Part shown: one piece after another, positions 42,669 through 55,000 of the stretch
Layout of the letters: the number at the start of each line of letters is the position of its first letter
Position numbering within the stretch: position 1 is the stretch's first letter
Assembly (NCBI GenBank): GCA_949361645.1
Contig: OX442418.1
Location: 2,995,771-3,059,770 of the forward strand
DNA: 64,000 nucleotides
Reading direction: 5' to 3'
Origin: Spongilla lacustris
Lineage: Eukaryota; Porifera; Demospongiae; Spongillida; Spongillidae
Notes under the pieces: generated by a model
What the model was told of the DNA's origin: nothing
Seen by the model: the letters and a program-made list of their open reading frames with translations, nothing else
The model's database searches: none
Position numbers and translations under genes: made by a program

Positions 42669-44592
42669 TTATAGCACATTAAAAATCAATTCATCAGTAG
42701 TAGCATGCAAGCAGCATACTCCTTTTTCTAAAGCTTCGTACACTCGGTACGGTCCCAACCATCTTGGTTGTAGCTTATCCCCCTTCTTTGAGTCTCTGTG
42801 GCTATTTCGAAGAAGTACCAACTCTCCTGGATGAAATTCCTGCAAGCGCAAACATTTTACATACAACACATAACATTGATATGACTCTTACTTGTTCATT
42901 GCTGTGTTCTCGGTCGTAATAAAACTTGTCCTTTTGTTGTGCTTTTTCAATATTGGACATTGTAGTTTCTGTGATCATTTTCTTAATCTGTACCATCTTG
43001 GTAGCATGATGTAATATTTCATCTGGATTCCACTCGTAAGTATTAGAAGGTCATTCCATTGAAGTGTTCTTACTTTTTTGAATTTCACAATGACCATCAC
43101 CAGAGTGAACATCACCACCTGATTCATCATTGTAAGCACCATCACCATCACCAGTGTGAACATCACCATTTGATTCATCATTGCTAGCACCATCACCATC
43201 ACCAGTGTGAACATCACCATCTGATTCATCATTGCGAGCACCATCGCCATCACCAGTGTGAACATCACCATCTGATTCATCATTGCGAGCACCATCACCA
43301 TCACCAGTGTGAACATCACCATCTGATTCATCATTGCGAGCACCATCACCATCACCAGTGTGAACATCACCATTTCCTGTGCTGCTCATTGCATATTCCA
43401 TGTCAATGGGTAACTTTGGTTTTCTGTATGAATGCATGGCAGGTCATGAAACAAAAGTAATATACCTGCATGCATGCATTTTATACTTACCAACAGTACA
43501 TTATTTCAAAAGGAGTAAGCTTTGTGGCTTTTTGTACGCTGGTTCGATAAGCAAATAGGACAGCTGAGAGATGTTCATCCCAGTCGTCTTGGCTGCTGTT
43601 CACAACTTTAATCAAACGGCTTGCAATGTTTGATCAGTTAAGCCATTTGTCTGAGGGTGGTATGCTGAAGAAACTTTATGGTGGGTTTGAGTGAGACGAA
43701 AGAGCTGCTCTTTAACTTTATTAACAAATTCTCTGCCTTGGTCCAAAATAATAACTTCACAGCATCCAAACCTAATACATAAAATATAATAACATGCAAT
43801 GATCACATGATGCATGCAATCAATTTAAATCTTCCACGTATTATTTTTCCAAATCATTCACATAATTGCAGAAAGTTTCAAACAAGAAGAGTGCTACACT
43901 TGCAGCAGTCTTATCCTTCAGTGGTGCGCTTCAGGCCACTTGCTGAAATAATCTACTAAAGTGACCACATACTTATTGCCCTTTGAGGTGGTGGGCAATG
44001 GACCAATGAGGTCAATACCAACCTATATATTGGTAGAGTATTGTGTATTTATATTATATCATACCTACACACAAAGTCACCAACCTGGTGCCAAACATTT
44101 GGCATTGGAACAATATGATGCAGCTTAGCATTGGACTTTGAAAACTTAGCGTTAGTTCTCTGACATTTGTTGCAGTGTTGTACAATTATTCGAATATCTT
44201 CATTTATGTTTTTCCAGAAGGAACGACTGGATATTTTTTGAATGGTTTTATCTCTGCCTAAGTGGCTTCCTACATGTACAAATACAGGTATACAATTATC
44301 GTACTGAATAACATATACTTTCTGTTTTGCCTTCAATCCTAGCATGGCATGACTCCAGAATGCATCTTTTTTCGTCTTCGGTCCTAACACAAATCTTCCA
44401 CCCTTCCTCTTCACCATCGCCTTTCTTCACTCTTCTGAAATAGAGTACTCCACAGTCGAACTTGAAGTTTTTGCATTTGCGCCTTAGATTGGCCTTATCT
44501 TCCTTTAAAATGCCCTTAGGATATTGATTCATACGCAGGTAATCCTCGACAATACTGAATTCATCCCGGTCCATCCGAGCGAGCTTTCTCAC
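42669..44592 (-). pseudogene. Ginger integrase of the second element, frameshifted
   Basis: Blocks in order: an N-terminal exon (44592 to about 44330, ending ESCHAR), a zinc segment (SHLGRDKTIQ, CNKCQRTN), and the core start (VGIDLIGPLP, YFSKWPEA). A frameshift follows near 43927, then ILDQGREFVNK and SAYHPQTNGL. The last block reads NGLTDQ where related integrases have Glu-Arg, so the catalytic Glu is missing, and a second frameshift lies near 43620. An acidic repeat exon (43080-43390) and the GPY/F-like end (GDKLQPRWLGPYRVYEALE) complete it. Not functional. Confidence 0.8.
43083..43375 (-). repeat. 51-bp in-frame repeat (17-residue acidic unit)
   Basis: About five and a half copies of a 51-bp unit, encoding DGDVHTGDGDGARNDES on the minus strand. 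The period is a multiple of three and the unit is open, so it behaves as a coding repeat in the second Ginger's integrase gene. Confidence 0.85.
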
Positions 44593-45259
44593 TTCGACAA
44601 CTACACGTGGCTTATGGAATTCACGTGGGGAGTCATATATGCCTAGGAGTCATTTACACCTTCGGCGTTAATGACCGGGGGAGTCATTTATGCCTGGGAT
44701 TCATTTATGCCTCTGACAGCGGTAGTAAACCCGCCCGACTAGCACTTTGCCACATGGCAAGTAATATATAAGATGATATGGTCCACGGACGTCGATGTAT
44801 ACATTATACTAGCTCCTAAGCACGTCGCTGATATCGCCTCGTACGACATGCTGTGCGCGCGTACACACTACTCACCATTAGGGTGAATAGAGGAGTTGTT
44901 ATAATTATATAATAAGATTGGTTGCTTAGCTATACTTCTCGGACCGTTGTTCGCTCTCGTCCGCTTATTGTTTTTTCGTGCCCAGCACTATTGCAGGTGT
45001 ATAACTCGCGTGATGCCACTTGCTACTAGTACTACATGTATACGAATTAAAATTAATACCAACCAGTCGGTTGAGGTTGTTCAAAGTTTCTAACAACCGG
45101 TTGAAGCGGTTATTTAGAACCAGTTGGGGCGGTTGTTTGATTCTCACAATCGGTTAACCGTCGGCTACTCTATTAATATCTATGACCGGAGCTCCGGAAC
45201 AACCGGTTTCAAGCCTTAATTTACAATGCGTACGCAGAGTAAGTGCGATCGAAAATGTA

Positions 45260-45283
45260 CCCCCCCCCCCCCCCCCCCCCCCC
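45260..45283. repeat. Poly-C tract
   Basis: 24 consecutive C residues just right of the hAT-like element. Similar tracts are at about 45668-45687 and 56322-56342. Confidence 0.95.
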
Positions 45284-48200
45284 GCATGTACATAAAACGT
45301 TCTACAAGTTAATACATAAGATGAGTAAGTACTAAGTACTAAAAGGTGGCAGTCTTACAGTAAACTAAAGACTGGATAAGACTTAATTGTGCACTGAACC
45401 TTTGCATCGACAGGGTAGTGGTTAAGGGCATTGATCGAACTCTTCTGATGCACATGATGCATGAAAGAGCGTTTATGTAGAAGAGAGAAGGAGAGATTGC
45501 ATCGAATTCAGGTCTTGCATGGTTGAACTATATAACTGGCCCCCACTTTGCTGAGAGCTAGGCAGCAATGCGTTTGTAAACCAAAACCTCCAGTGGCTGA
45601 AAATGAGTGGGTGAATGATTACATAATTTGCCTTACGTCACAAAAGGTCACCTTTTAATAAAATTCGACCCCCCCCCCCCCCCCCCCTCTCCCATATAAG
45701 ATGCGTACGCCCATGTCGATTGTCTCCCCTCCCCTCTACTTGTATCCGCCTCTGGATAATGGAGTAAGTCGCGCGTGATGTCAGGCCGGTGCATCAAGTC
45801 GGAATCAATTCGGTAATTCGGGTGAAACGGTCCTAGGGCCCTAGAACCTTTAAAGGTAGACCTTAATTCATTTGTGACGTCAGCAGTGAAAGATCTGATA
45901 TTGGCTGTGCGATAAGGTGATCAATTTACGGTCCACCACGTGCATTTGAAAAGCAGGTGTGTTTTTTGTGTTGTAAACTGTTACTGTGCTTTTGGCGGAT
46001 ATCTAGATTCTAGTCTCGGTTGAGCGCATGTTGAACGTATAGCTTGCACTGTCGAACTCTTCGAAAGGTGAGGCGGACATATATTAACGGGCTGTTGTGT
46101 ACCGTATGGCCCTATTATGGGTGAACCATTTTGGGTGGTTGATAGATTAGACGTCGACGTGGACCCAGTTCTGTTATTGTTCCTGTTTGGTAGAGATGTT
46201 TGTACTATCACCATCAGTCGGGTCCCCAGACTATCTGAAGGTTGCTAGATACTTTGGATTGAACTTTAGGCAGTGGGGGGTGGTAAAGTTTGTCCTATGG
46301 GATATTGTTGGGGGTGGGTGGAATAGCTTATGCTATTTATTGTGGAAGGGCACGTGCATACACATACGTAGTACGTGGGTCAGGTAGCAGGTGCAAACGT
46401 GTAATAGCGTTTTATATATATGTACAAATAATTTCTAAGCTTTGTATGTTGCAACCCTTGGTCTCAATGGCTATGACAGACAGAGCTAGATGTTTTGATA
46501 GCCTATCAAAACCCTATCAAAACATAATCATGTGTGGTTGTATTACAAGCTACTGTGGCAGTGCATTCTAACAATGTACATTGTGCAAATTGATGGCGTT
46601 GTCAAGTGCAATGACGCAATGATGTTATGTGCAATGTGCACAGCTACAAGACGAGCAAAACAGCGTAGTGCAGTAGAACAAATCTGCATGACGTAATATT
46701 TTATGGCGGCCATACTTCTCCGTGACAGACCACTTGTTAAAAGAAGTGTGTGCAACTGCTGCCTTCCCGGACCCATACAAAGCTCTGGAAGTTTGGGAGT
46801 TAGTGGTTCTACTGGTGGTGGGTCTGGTGGCTCCTAAATCATTCCTCCAGCCCCATCACTGCAAGTGCACACTATCAGTGGAACTGCTGCAAGTGAACTG
46901 AACAGCTCTACAACCATCAGAGCTACCAGCCCCCAGATCGAGATAGTAGACTACACACTGCCCAGCAGTAAAACCACCAGCCCCCCTAGGGACCAATCAC
47001 ATTTATTTATCATATGTATTAACCGATTATACATAACTAATTGACTTTGGTGTAGCTAAATTTAATTACAAATTAAAAGCTAAGTACAAGATGCAATGTC
47101 TGATACAACTAAAAGAATGGTATGACTTGAATAATAAAATAAAAGGCATTCAAACAAATCTGGAGTCCAAGGGCTATCGTTTGGCTGAATTCGTTTGCTT
47201 CTAACGCCTCTCCTATTCGTAATATATTTCATCGAAAGACGCCGTTGGCATTGCTTAGTTTACAACGCATTTTTAGAAGGCTTTCCGAGTGTTTTTTTTT
47301 TTGTGTTTTTCTCTGCATGTAGTTATGCCTATAGTAGTAGTTGTCATTCGTCGGTACTTGTACGTTCGTTATTTAGCAAAGTACTAAGTAAATTACATTC
47401 ATACCGTCACACGACTTTGTGTTTACATAAGCAGTAGGTTATTTAGCTACATGTACACTATCTAGTGTGTTTGTCAAACTATACAATCCCACCTGGTACA
47501 AAATCTGGTGCTTAAATACAGGATACGTACCCGTTGGTGTATAGAGTATATGAAATACAGCTGTACGCATATCTGCATATGCCGCGTTTCAAATGTGCAC
47601 AATAATTAACTCATACGTCTGTGTTAAATTGGTTAAGCCCCACATGCACTATCCCTTAAAGCCCCATTAATGTTAAAACATGCATATTGTGATTTGATGA
47701 ACTTATGTACTCTAACCCTTATCTGCAACCCTATTGCTGAGGCCAAATAACAAGTATTTAATGTGTCAGGTTTTCTTCTCCACCTCCCTGCTTCGTCTTG
47801 ATCGTGTGGCAGACTACCTATTGGAAAAACATGAGTTGCTTGTTTTTAAAACATGAATAATGCCTAAACACACGTTTCCTCAACGTTTAAAGCTCAGTGA
47901 CAGAAAATGAGTGTGGCCCACGCAAATGCTGTAATTCGGATACCCTCTGGACCACACTTCATCACCAAGTTTATAGAGGGTCAACACATCTGTTTGGTGC
48001 TATCACAACACCAAAAAATGTGGTCATACATCATATTATTGTTCAATGTGCAAGTCTGCACTACATGCAGATCAGATCATGCGGATTGTTTTTTTTTTGC
48101 CATTTCATCACATCCCAACCTCTTTTGTTTGATATTTTAAGTCTTTGGCAGTATTCATGTTTTAAAATGAATAGAATTTAGGGTTTAAAGGATAAGTAGG
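45284..48200. other. Intergenic, no gene recognised
   Basis: Holds a poly-C tract (about 45668-45687) and a possible 260-bp MITE at 45628-45885 whose ends share (T)GACGTCACAAA and AAGGT-x-ACCTTT in inverted orientation. Short frames at 45981-46214 (minus) and 46187-46571 (plus) and a Ser/Gly-rich stretch at 46780-46835 lack recognisable domains or splice partners. Confidence 0.45.
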
Positions 48201-48225
48201 GCATGGATCAGACTAGCATCATAGA

Positions 48226-48515
48226 CCATGACCATGACCATGACCATGACCATGACCATGACCTTGACCATGACCATGACCTTGACCATGACCTTGACCT
48301 TGACCATGACCATGACCATGACCATGACCATGAACTTGACCATGACCACGACCACGACCATGACCATGACCATGACCATGACCATGACCTTGACCATGAC
48401 CATGACCATGACCTTGACCTTGACCATGACCATGACCATGACCATGAACTTGACCATGACCACGACCACGACCATGACCATGACCATGACCATGACCATG
48501 ACCATGACCATGACC
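48226..48515. repeat. (CATGAC)n hexanucleotide microsatellite
   Basis: About 48 hexamers CATGAC, with interspersed CTTGAC and CACGAC variants forming a higher-order pattern (the block ACTTGACCATGACCACGACC occurs twice, about 120 bp apart). All frames are open on both strands (for example His-Asp), purely from the repeat. Confidence 0.95.
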
Positions 48516-48519
48516 AGTA

Positions 48520-49310
48520 TCGCACGGCAATTACAGGAATAATGCAAACTACAAACCAATCTATTAATACGTTTACAGTGCTCCATACAGTAAGACCGTT
48601 TTGTGGTTATTTGTTTTACCATACAATCATAAGAGATGCATTTTTTAAAAATGTCATTTCTACATAAGACAAGTGTAAACAATGCATGCATGGCCATCAG
48701 GTAAAACATTTTATCATAATTGTGCCCTCAAGGAATGTAGCTAAGACCCCGATTTTTTGTTATGGATACTTCATGTATCTTAAAGTCCCTATGTACATGC
48801 AGTAGATTCATGTATTCTTTTTTAATTTTTTAATTATTACTCTTCATATTTATTCATATTATTATTTCAGATATGTATGAAATAGAACTTAGGCAGATGC
48901 ATACACTAAAAACATACAAAATATGCAGAAGAACAACATAGTGACATACCAATATGTAATTAAACAAGATTCATGTATTCTGCCTTTAACTATAAATCAC
49001 ACGATTTAATTTGTCTAAGATGAGATCTTCTGGCCTAGGGTATCCATACTTATTAATATAATTTTATAGCCCATTCGACGTATGCAGTATTAAGCCACTT
49101 CCGCACTATGGATCGAGTTGGTTTGGGCATGGTTTAGGCTGTACTGCATGTTAAAATAGCTTGGAACTATGCATAATGCACTGCTAATAAGGGCACAAAT
49201 AAGGCATCAACGTCATTTGATGAGGAGGTGCATTGAGGCACTCAAATCCTGTTCAAGTCACGTACTCATTGTGCAGACGTGCTATCCTTTGACATTTGTT
49301 ACAGCTAGTA
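48520..49310. other. Intergenic, no gene recognised
   Basis: AT-rich DNA without supportable features. Confidence 0.5.
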
Positions 49311-49332
49311 TGTGGATTACTTAATTAGGCAC

Positions 49333-49415
49333 AGTGTGATGTTCCAGGGAATCATTGAGCCATGTTGTGGGCCTTGGGCTTCACCTATCCTGTTGGTTAA
49401 GAAGAAAAACTTGAT
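49333..49415 (+). pseudogene. gypsy-type reverse transcriptase scrap
   Basis: The frame gives GIIEPCCGPWASPILLVKKK, the conserved start of the gypsy RT finger domain. It then degenerates. Only about 80 bp is recognisable. Confidence 0.7.
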
Positions 49416-49424
49416 TAACTATTA

Positions 49425-50432
49425 TGGTTATATTAACAATATACTACCATTTTTAGGTCCTTTCTTAGGTCAAATTTTTCCTCCAGCACATTTGTTAGCA
49501 CTCGGGATTTCCAGAGTCTATCGTGAGGTTGTTGTTCTATCGAATTCACTCAACCAAAGACTTCAATACATTTACGTCACAGAACATAGAAAATGAGTGT
49601 ACTAACACTAGTGACTTGGTGACGTTGCTATTTTGAATAATTAGTCTTAATTTGGTGTTGAATACGTTCAAAAACGAGTCAACTTTAATAACATCTCATT
49701 GAGTGGGCATTGTTTCACTGGCATGGTTGGTGTTTCTGGCAATAGAAACTGTCCCTATCCCTCTCTGACGAACCTGCAACTAGCATGTATGCTAGCAATG
49801 CTGCTCAGTTGACATGGATAGAGCTGAAAAAGCGAAAGTCTCCTTGAGGTAACCCCATCAAAGAAATGTAAGTCGTTCGCAGAAATGCAAGGAGAATAGA
49901 AGGAGCAGGTTAGATTTTTAAGAAATTCTTCCACTGAAGTACCTCACCTGACCTCATAGAGTCTGACACAAAGTCGGGGAATTGCGCCTTGAGGAGCCTT
50001 CGCTTTTTCAGCTCTATCGATGACAAATCGGCAACCCTGGTAGCGTGCCTTGATGAGCGACTATTAGTTGCAGTTTCTTCAGAGAGGGATCTGGAAATAA
50101 CTGTTTCCAGCCTTGGAAACAACACCCACCATGTCAATTAAACAAAAAAAAACACCGACCACTCAATATTATTAAAATTGACTTGTTTTTAACCGTATTC
50201 AATACCTAAAAAAGACTAATTATTCAAAATGGTGACGTCACCAAGCCACTGGTATTAGTAAGCTCGTTTTCTATGCTACATGATATATTATTACAGACCT
50301 TTGGTTGAGCAAATTCGATAGAACAATGACCTCATGATAAACTCTGGAAATCCCAAGTGCTTACACATTAACCTAAAAAAGGATATAAATATGGTGCTAC
50401 TTTGTATCTTGTGAATATAACCATAACTGTTC
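49425..50432. repeat. Diverged ~430-bp inverted repeat
   Basis: The left arm (about 49425-49845) and right arm (about 49990-50432) match inverted at roughly three quarters of positions. They share GGGATTTCCAGAGT, TTTTGAATAATTAGTC and GATAGAGCTGAAAAAGCGAA. The minus-strand frame at 49910-50137 (IELKKRRLLKAQFPDF) is in the right arm. It may be an old foldback element or two oppositely inserted repeat copies. Confidence 0.7.
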
Positions 50433-50744
50433 ATCGTATGTTGAATGCGTTAGACTTAAAGTCTGAAACACAGACATACTAGTTTGTTTACCCGATTTCA
50501 TCATAAATCATTCTAAACTCAGGCAGAAAATATTGATTTGGAGAGGGGTAACTAAAAACCTTATACATATCACATGATCACTTTCAATTTCAAGTGTAGA
50601 TTGCCAACTACTTTTGCAATGGATTATGTAATTATTTTAATTTTAGCCATACCTGTACAGACAAAAATAAATTAGAAGATGAAGCTATTATCAAGTGTGA
50701 TGTTCTCCACTGAATACTAACCATAGAAAATTTTTCATGTATCT

Positions 50745-50970
50745 AAACATATGCTTTTCCATGGCTTTCCAACCAATACTTAAAACTTAAAACTCAATTG
50801 TCAGCCAACGCACCTCAATGTATGGCAAAACAAAACAGGGTTTTATTTAAGCAAACAGCTTGCAAGTGGTTTGCCACCCACTTAACACCGGATCCTTGAG
50901 AATCTAACAATTTAAAATCGAACCCAACTTTTTAAAAATTGGTTGGAAAGCCATGGAAAAGCATATGTTT
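50745..50970. repeat. Short inverted repeat pair
   Basis: AAACATATGCTTTTCCATGG continuing to ...CCAACCAAT (50745-50777) is exactly inverted at 50938-50970 and weakly extended inside. About 160 bp lies between the arms. MITE-like, with no clear target duplication. Confidence 0.75.
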
Positions 50971-52083
50971 GGATAGTTTAACTATCGCCTAGACATTATG
51001 CGTTGTCTGCCTATCTATGGTGGACACTTCAAATCCAGATTCTGAATATACTTTTTAAAAATTCAGAATCTTGCTCAACTTTAAACAAACATACGTCCTC
51101 AGTGGAAGTAGATCCAAGGCTGGCAGTAGCTCCAAACATCGTCTAAAGAGTTGAACTACTTAGCGCACCGGTATTTTTGGCAATTGGTACTGCTTCAACT
51201 AATTTTCCAAAATGTGAGTTCGACAAAATTGGCCAAAAAATGTTTTATTCTCACAGAAGCGGTGTTAAAAATGAAATTTCTATATGGTAATTATGGCCGA
51301 TAAGTGTATTGTTATTCCTATAGGTTGCTAGCATGGCCATTGAAGCCTGCAATGCCAAAAAGGGCTGAATCCGCGAGATTGCATGATTTTAAGCGGAATG
51401 AGCACATCAACTTTGATTTCCTTAATCTCACCACCAGCAGAGTAGCAATAGGAGCTAAATTAAAAACTGCACTCATCATCATACACTAGGAAACATGTAG
51501 CGCACAAATTGTAGTGAAATATAGTGCTTTACAGATGTATTCATTGATTTGTGTGACCGTGTAGGAGTAAATTCATTGTAAGCACGTGACCATTGATTTT
51601 AAAAAAAACTGTAATGAGATTTAGTGTTCCTTAATAAGGGTGCGTTCCACTTTCAGTTCCCTTGCTCAATATCAGACTCATCAATCATTGTAACATCCTC
51701 CATCTTGGAAACAACCATCATAAGTTTCGCATTCTGGTTGACAAACACTGTGAGTTTCACTTACCCCGGCTAGGATGTATTCCCCAAATTTTCTTGTCAG
51801 ACCTCTGCACCATCTGTTATGTAATCCATGACAAATTTTAACCACAAGAGACCCCTTGTTTGGTATAACAAAAAACTACTATATCAGATCCATTTCACAT
51901 TTCACATCGATTTTGTCAATCGTTTTTCTTTTTTGAGATACATTTGTATGATTCCATAATTGAGAGCGCTGGTAAAGTCATAGTTATTAGTTTGTGTGTA
52001 CACACTTGTCCCTTATAATTGTAGTGTATATGTATTATCCCTTGCATCCTGTGGTCAATATGTACATGTATCTGTTTTAGACC
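50971..52083. other. Upstream region of the trefoil gene
   Basis: No coding exon was recognised. TTTTAG just before the ATG (52075-52080) could be the acceptor of an intron in the 5' UTR. Confidence 0.4.
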
Positions 52084-55000
52084 ATGACGACACCTTGGAT
52101 CAAGAAAGGTGGGGAGGAAGTTGTACTTGAAATAGAAGAAGATGGCAGTGTACTATTATCAACACTGAAAGCTATTTTTAATGATAACAGCATCACGGGA
52201 CTGAAATTACAGTAAGTTTTTTAACACATTTGCTGATCTAAGTCATTATGTTTTTTAAATAGAAAAACCGAAACAAAGTGGATGTATCTTGTTCCAAAAG
52301 GTGATAAAATACAACCTATTGGTGGCTGGACAAGTAACGAGTATTTTTTATGCAAGAATGACGTTCCTGAAACAGGTAATCCATCCATACCACACCCCAC
52401 CCTTCCCCACCCACCTGTTGTATTTTTTTAACCAATGCAGAACCAAAAAAAAGGAGTGCTGAGTCAGATTCTGAAGGTAATGTAGCACTTCTGTTATTGA
52501 TGTGGTTGTGTGGCCATCTGGTTCATCATTTACATGTTTATCTGGTGTGGTCATCAGCATAGAGGTAGAGTTTCATAGTTGACCTCAGTTTGGCCTGATA
52601 CAAGCAAGGGGGGTCCAGGGGAGGTGCCCCTGGAATACCTTTGTTTGACTACTGCACGGTTACATGCCGCTTAATAATTTGAGCATGGAGAGGCGGTTCA
52701 GTGCATATTTAGGTACTCCGGGAGGTGCGAGGAGGGCTTGAGCCCCCCCTCCCCCCTACACCTATGCTCATCAGGTTCATGACATTTAATGTAAGTTCAT
52801 ATCATCAGTTTCATCATTTAGTGTGATTATCAAATATCTAGTACATGTACATGTATGACCATTAGGAGGCTCATCATCTGGTATGGTCAGTTACAGGGGC
52901 CGGATTTAGATTGTCGTGTGCCCTGGGCAACAAGCCTTGGTGGACCCCCAGCACTAATACAAGCAGGGGGGGAGGAAGCTTGCTATAGTCCAGATTGATA
53001 CGAGTGGGTTGATTTATTAATACGAGCATTTCGAGTTGGCGATGAAGCCTTGGCAGCTTGCTATGTAACGTATTCCATTCATCAATTGCTTTTTGTTTTG
53101 ATGCTCCACTTTGCGTGCACTATACGATTCTCTGCCACACTGGCTGCATGCATTATTTCTTCATTTGCCAAGCTAAAACCATAAAACATTAATATCATTA
53201 GGCCATGCAAACTTGATTATTAGTTTCTCGTCCGCCTGTTTTCAAAAAAGGATGCGGGCGGGCGGTAATTATTCATTTTCATTATTATTTTACAGTAGTA
53301 TTTGATTCATTATTGCTATAGCGAGAAGTTTTAGTAAGGATGTACATCATCGATGTTGAACTGCAAGCTCACCCAAAATGCTATAGAAGGCCAATATGAA
53401 CCCTGTCTAGAGAATGAACTTGGCGAAATAAATGTCAGACCTGTCTCCACTTGAATGACTGTCATGGTGTAAACTCTTAAAACGGTCAAATTTATAAGCT
53501 GTATATGTCCTCCTCCTGATATGTGTGATATTGTCACTTGATGGTATGAGATAATACAATAATGAAGTTTGGTGCAGGTTCCAAAAATGTATGCGGACGG
53601 GGACGAGAAACTAATAATCAACTTTGCGTGGCCTTATGAGCACTGTGGGGCCACCTCTTAAAGAGTAGTGGGCCCCCTAAATCATCACCTAGTGTGGTCA
53701 CCAGGATTATCTGATGGTCAGCTACATCATCTACATGTACATGTAGTGGATGTGGTTATCTAATGTGGCCATCTGGCAGTGGGAGGGAAGCTATGAAAAA
53801 TAATATATCTACATGTATGGTCTGAGCTACCTTTGAATTGATTTGTATTACTGAATATAATCATCTTTGGGTGCCGGCGGGGGAAGGGGGGGGGGGATGA
53901 GGGGTAGAGCATACTGCCCTACCTGCCCTACCGGCTTCAGCCCTGTCAGGTGTAGCCTTTGTTATCAAGTGTGTTGGTGTTGTTATGATCTGGAGTGGTC
54001 ATCTGGCATGGTTGTCTAATGTGGTAATCTCATATCGTCTTCATCTTATGATTTGTATTTGATTCAATTGTTTTTTTTTTTTTGTTTCAGCACTTGCTAA
54101 GTATGTAGAACCATTGCCTGAAGGTTAGTATACAAGATTAAAAAAACATTCACTCTAAGATGGTTGAAATTACGTGCAATAGCATGTAGCAAATGTGCTG
54201 TCATGAATATTTTAGTAAATGTATATTTGTGAGCATAACGTTGCTCAAACTGTGTTGATGCGTGTTCACATATATACTAGCTATATCTAAGGTTTTGTCT
54301 TTATGTGTATGATGTACGAAAAAGTTACATTTGTGTCACCTATAAATGATGTCCACGGTTACCATAGGTAATAATTGTCTCGTGTATATATGAATGTGCT
54401 CATTCCAGACCCATTCTTCTCCATCATTGTCGGCATCTTCTCTGGTTAGCCAAAATTTGGAAGCAACGGTTTTAAAGCATGCCAATCACACCAACAGCTT
54501 CAGAATTTACCTGCAGACTGCCCCTTGGTATCAGATATATATATCATAACTGCCAACTTGTGAAACGTTAGCGACCACAGTAAAAGTAACATTTCAAGAT
54601 GAGGGTTGCATTATGCAGTCTTTTTTATAAGCACAATCTGTCTCCCATTTTCATACTTGTTAAATACTTACTGCCTGCGCATACCACTCAGTTTAAAACA
54701 CATTTAGCTGTGTTTGCTGCCTAACACCTAAAATGATGAAGCTGCGGAAGTCCTTGAAGGAATTGCGTAGATAACTGTACAACATACCAATTTTGTCTTA
54801 GTGTGCTTCCGAAGAACCAATTTTGGCCTGGTGAGAACTCTGTCACAACAGTGCTGAGATATAAGGTTTGGTAGACAGAACTAGTAAAAGGATAGGTGAT
54901 GTGATTTGGCAAACTGTTGATGTTAAGGTCAGCAAGAATGTATACAGTGGATGAAATCACAGCAATTGGTAAGAAAGTCTTGCTCTTGGTAAAAGCATAT

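Larger units (their letters stand above)
38454..44718. mobile_element. Second Ginger-like element, decayed, nested in hAT
   Basis: The left end starts TGTCATAG and the right end, inverted, TGTCAGAGG, continuing with about 70% similarity. 4-bp duplications GCGG lie at 38450-38453 and 44719-44722. The ends are built of degenerate subrepeats of the form GCCTAGGCATA plus TGACTCCCC (38480-38640 and 44620-44700). The content is a plus-strand two-exon accessory gene, then on the minus strand a broken integrase and a broken Ulp1-PHD region. The element belongs to a different Ginger lineage from the one at 31.8 kb. Confidence 0.8.
38069..45218. mobile_element. hAT-like element hosting a nested Ginger
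   Basis: Terminal inverted repeats start TAAGGCTTGAAACC at both ends (fitting the hAT consensus YARNG). They are flanked by 8-bp duplications ATTTACAA (38061-38068 and 45219-45226). Both ends carry many subterminal AACCGG/GGTTG motifs (38090-38215 and 45055-45210), typical of hAT transposase binding. No hAT transposase is recognisable in the 385 bp left or 500 bp right of the nested element, so this is a non-autonomous copy or one gutted before the second insertion. Confidence 0.85.

Noticed and set aside
42975..43373. Met/Val-rich 132-codon minus-strand frame
   Set aside because: Alternative frame of the 51-bp coding repeat.
38258..44765. Subterminal match TGCTAGTCGG near 38.27 and 44.75 kb as separate element ends
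   Set aside because: Only about 15 bp match, inside the hAT-like element; better explained as part of its internal sequence than as another insertion.
48185..48709. Five overlapping 103-174-codon frames on both strands
   Set aside because: Entirely within a hexanucleotide repeat.
52890..53960. CAGGGGCCGGATTTAG at 52.89 kb as a hAT-type end paired with CAGCCCTG near 53.93 kb
   Set aside because: The two ends match only over a few bases and no target duplication was found.
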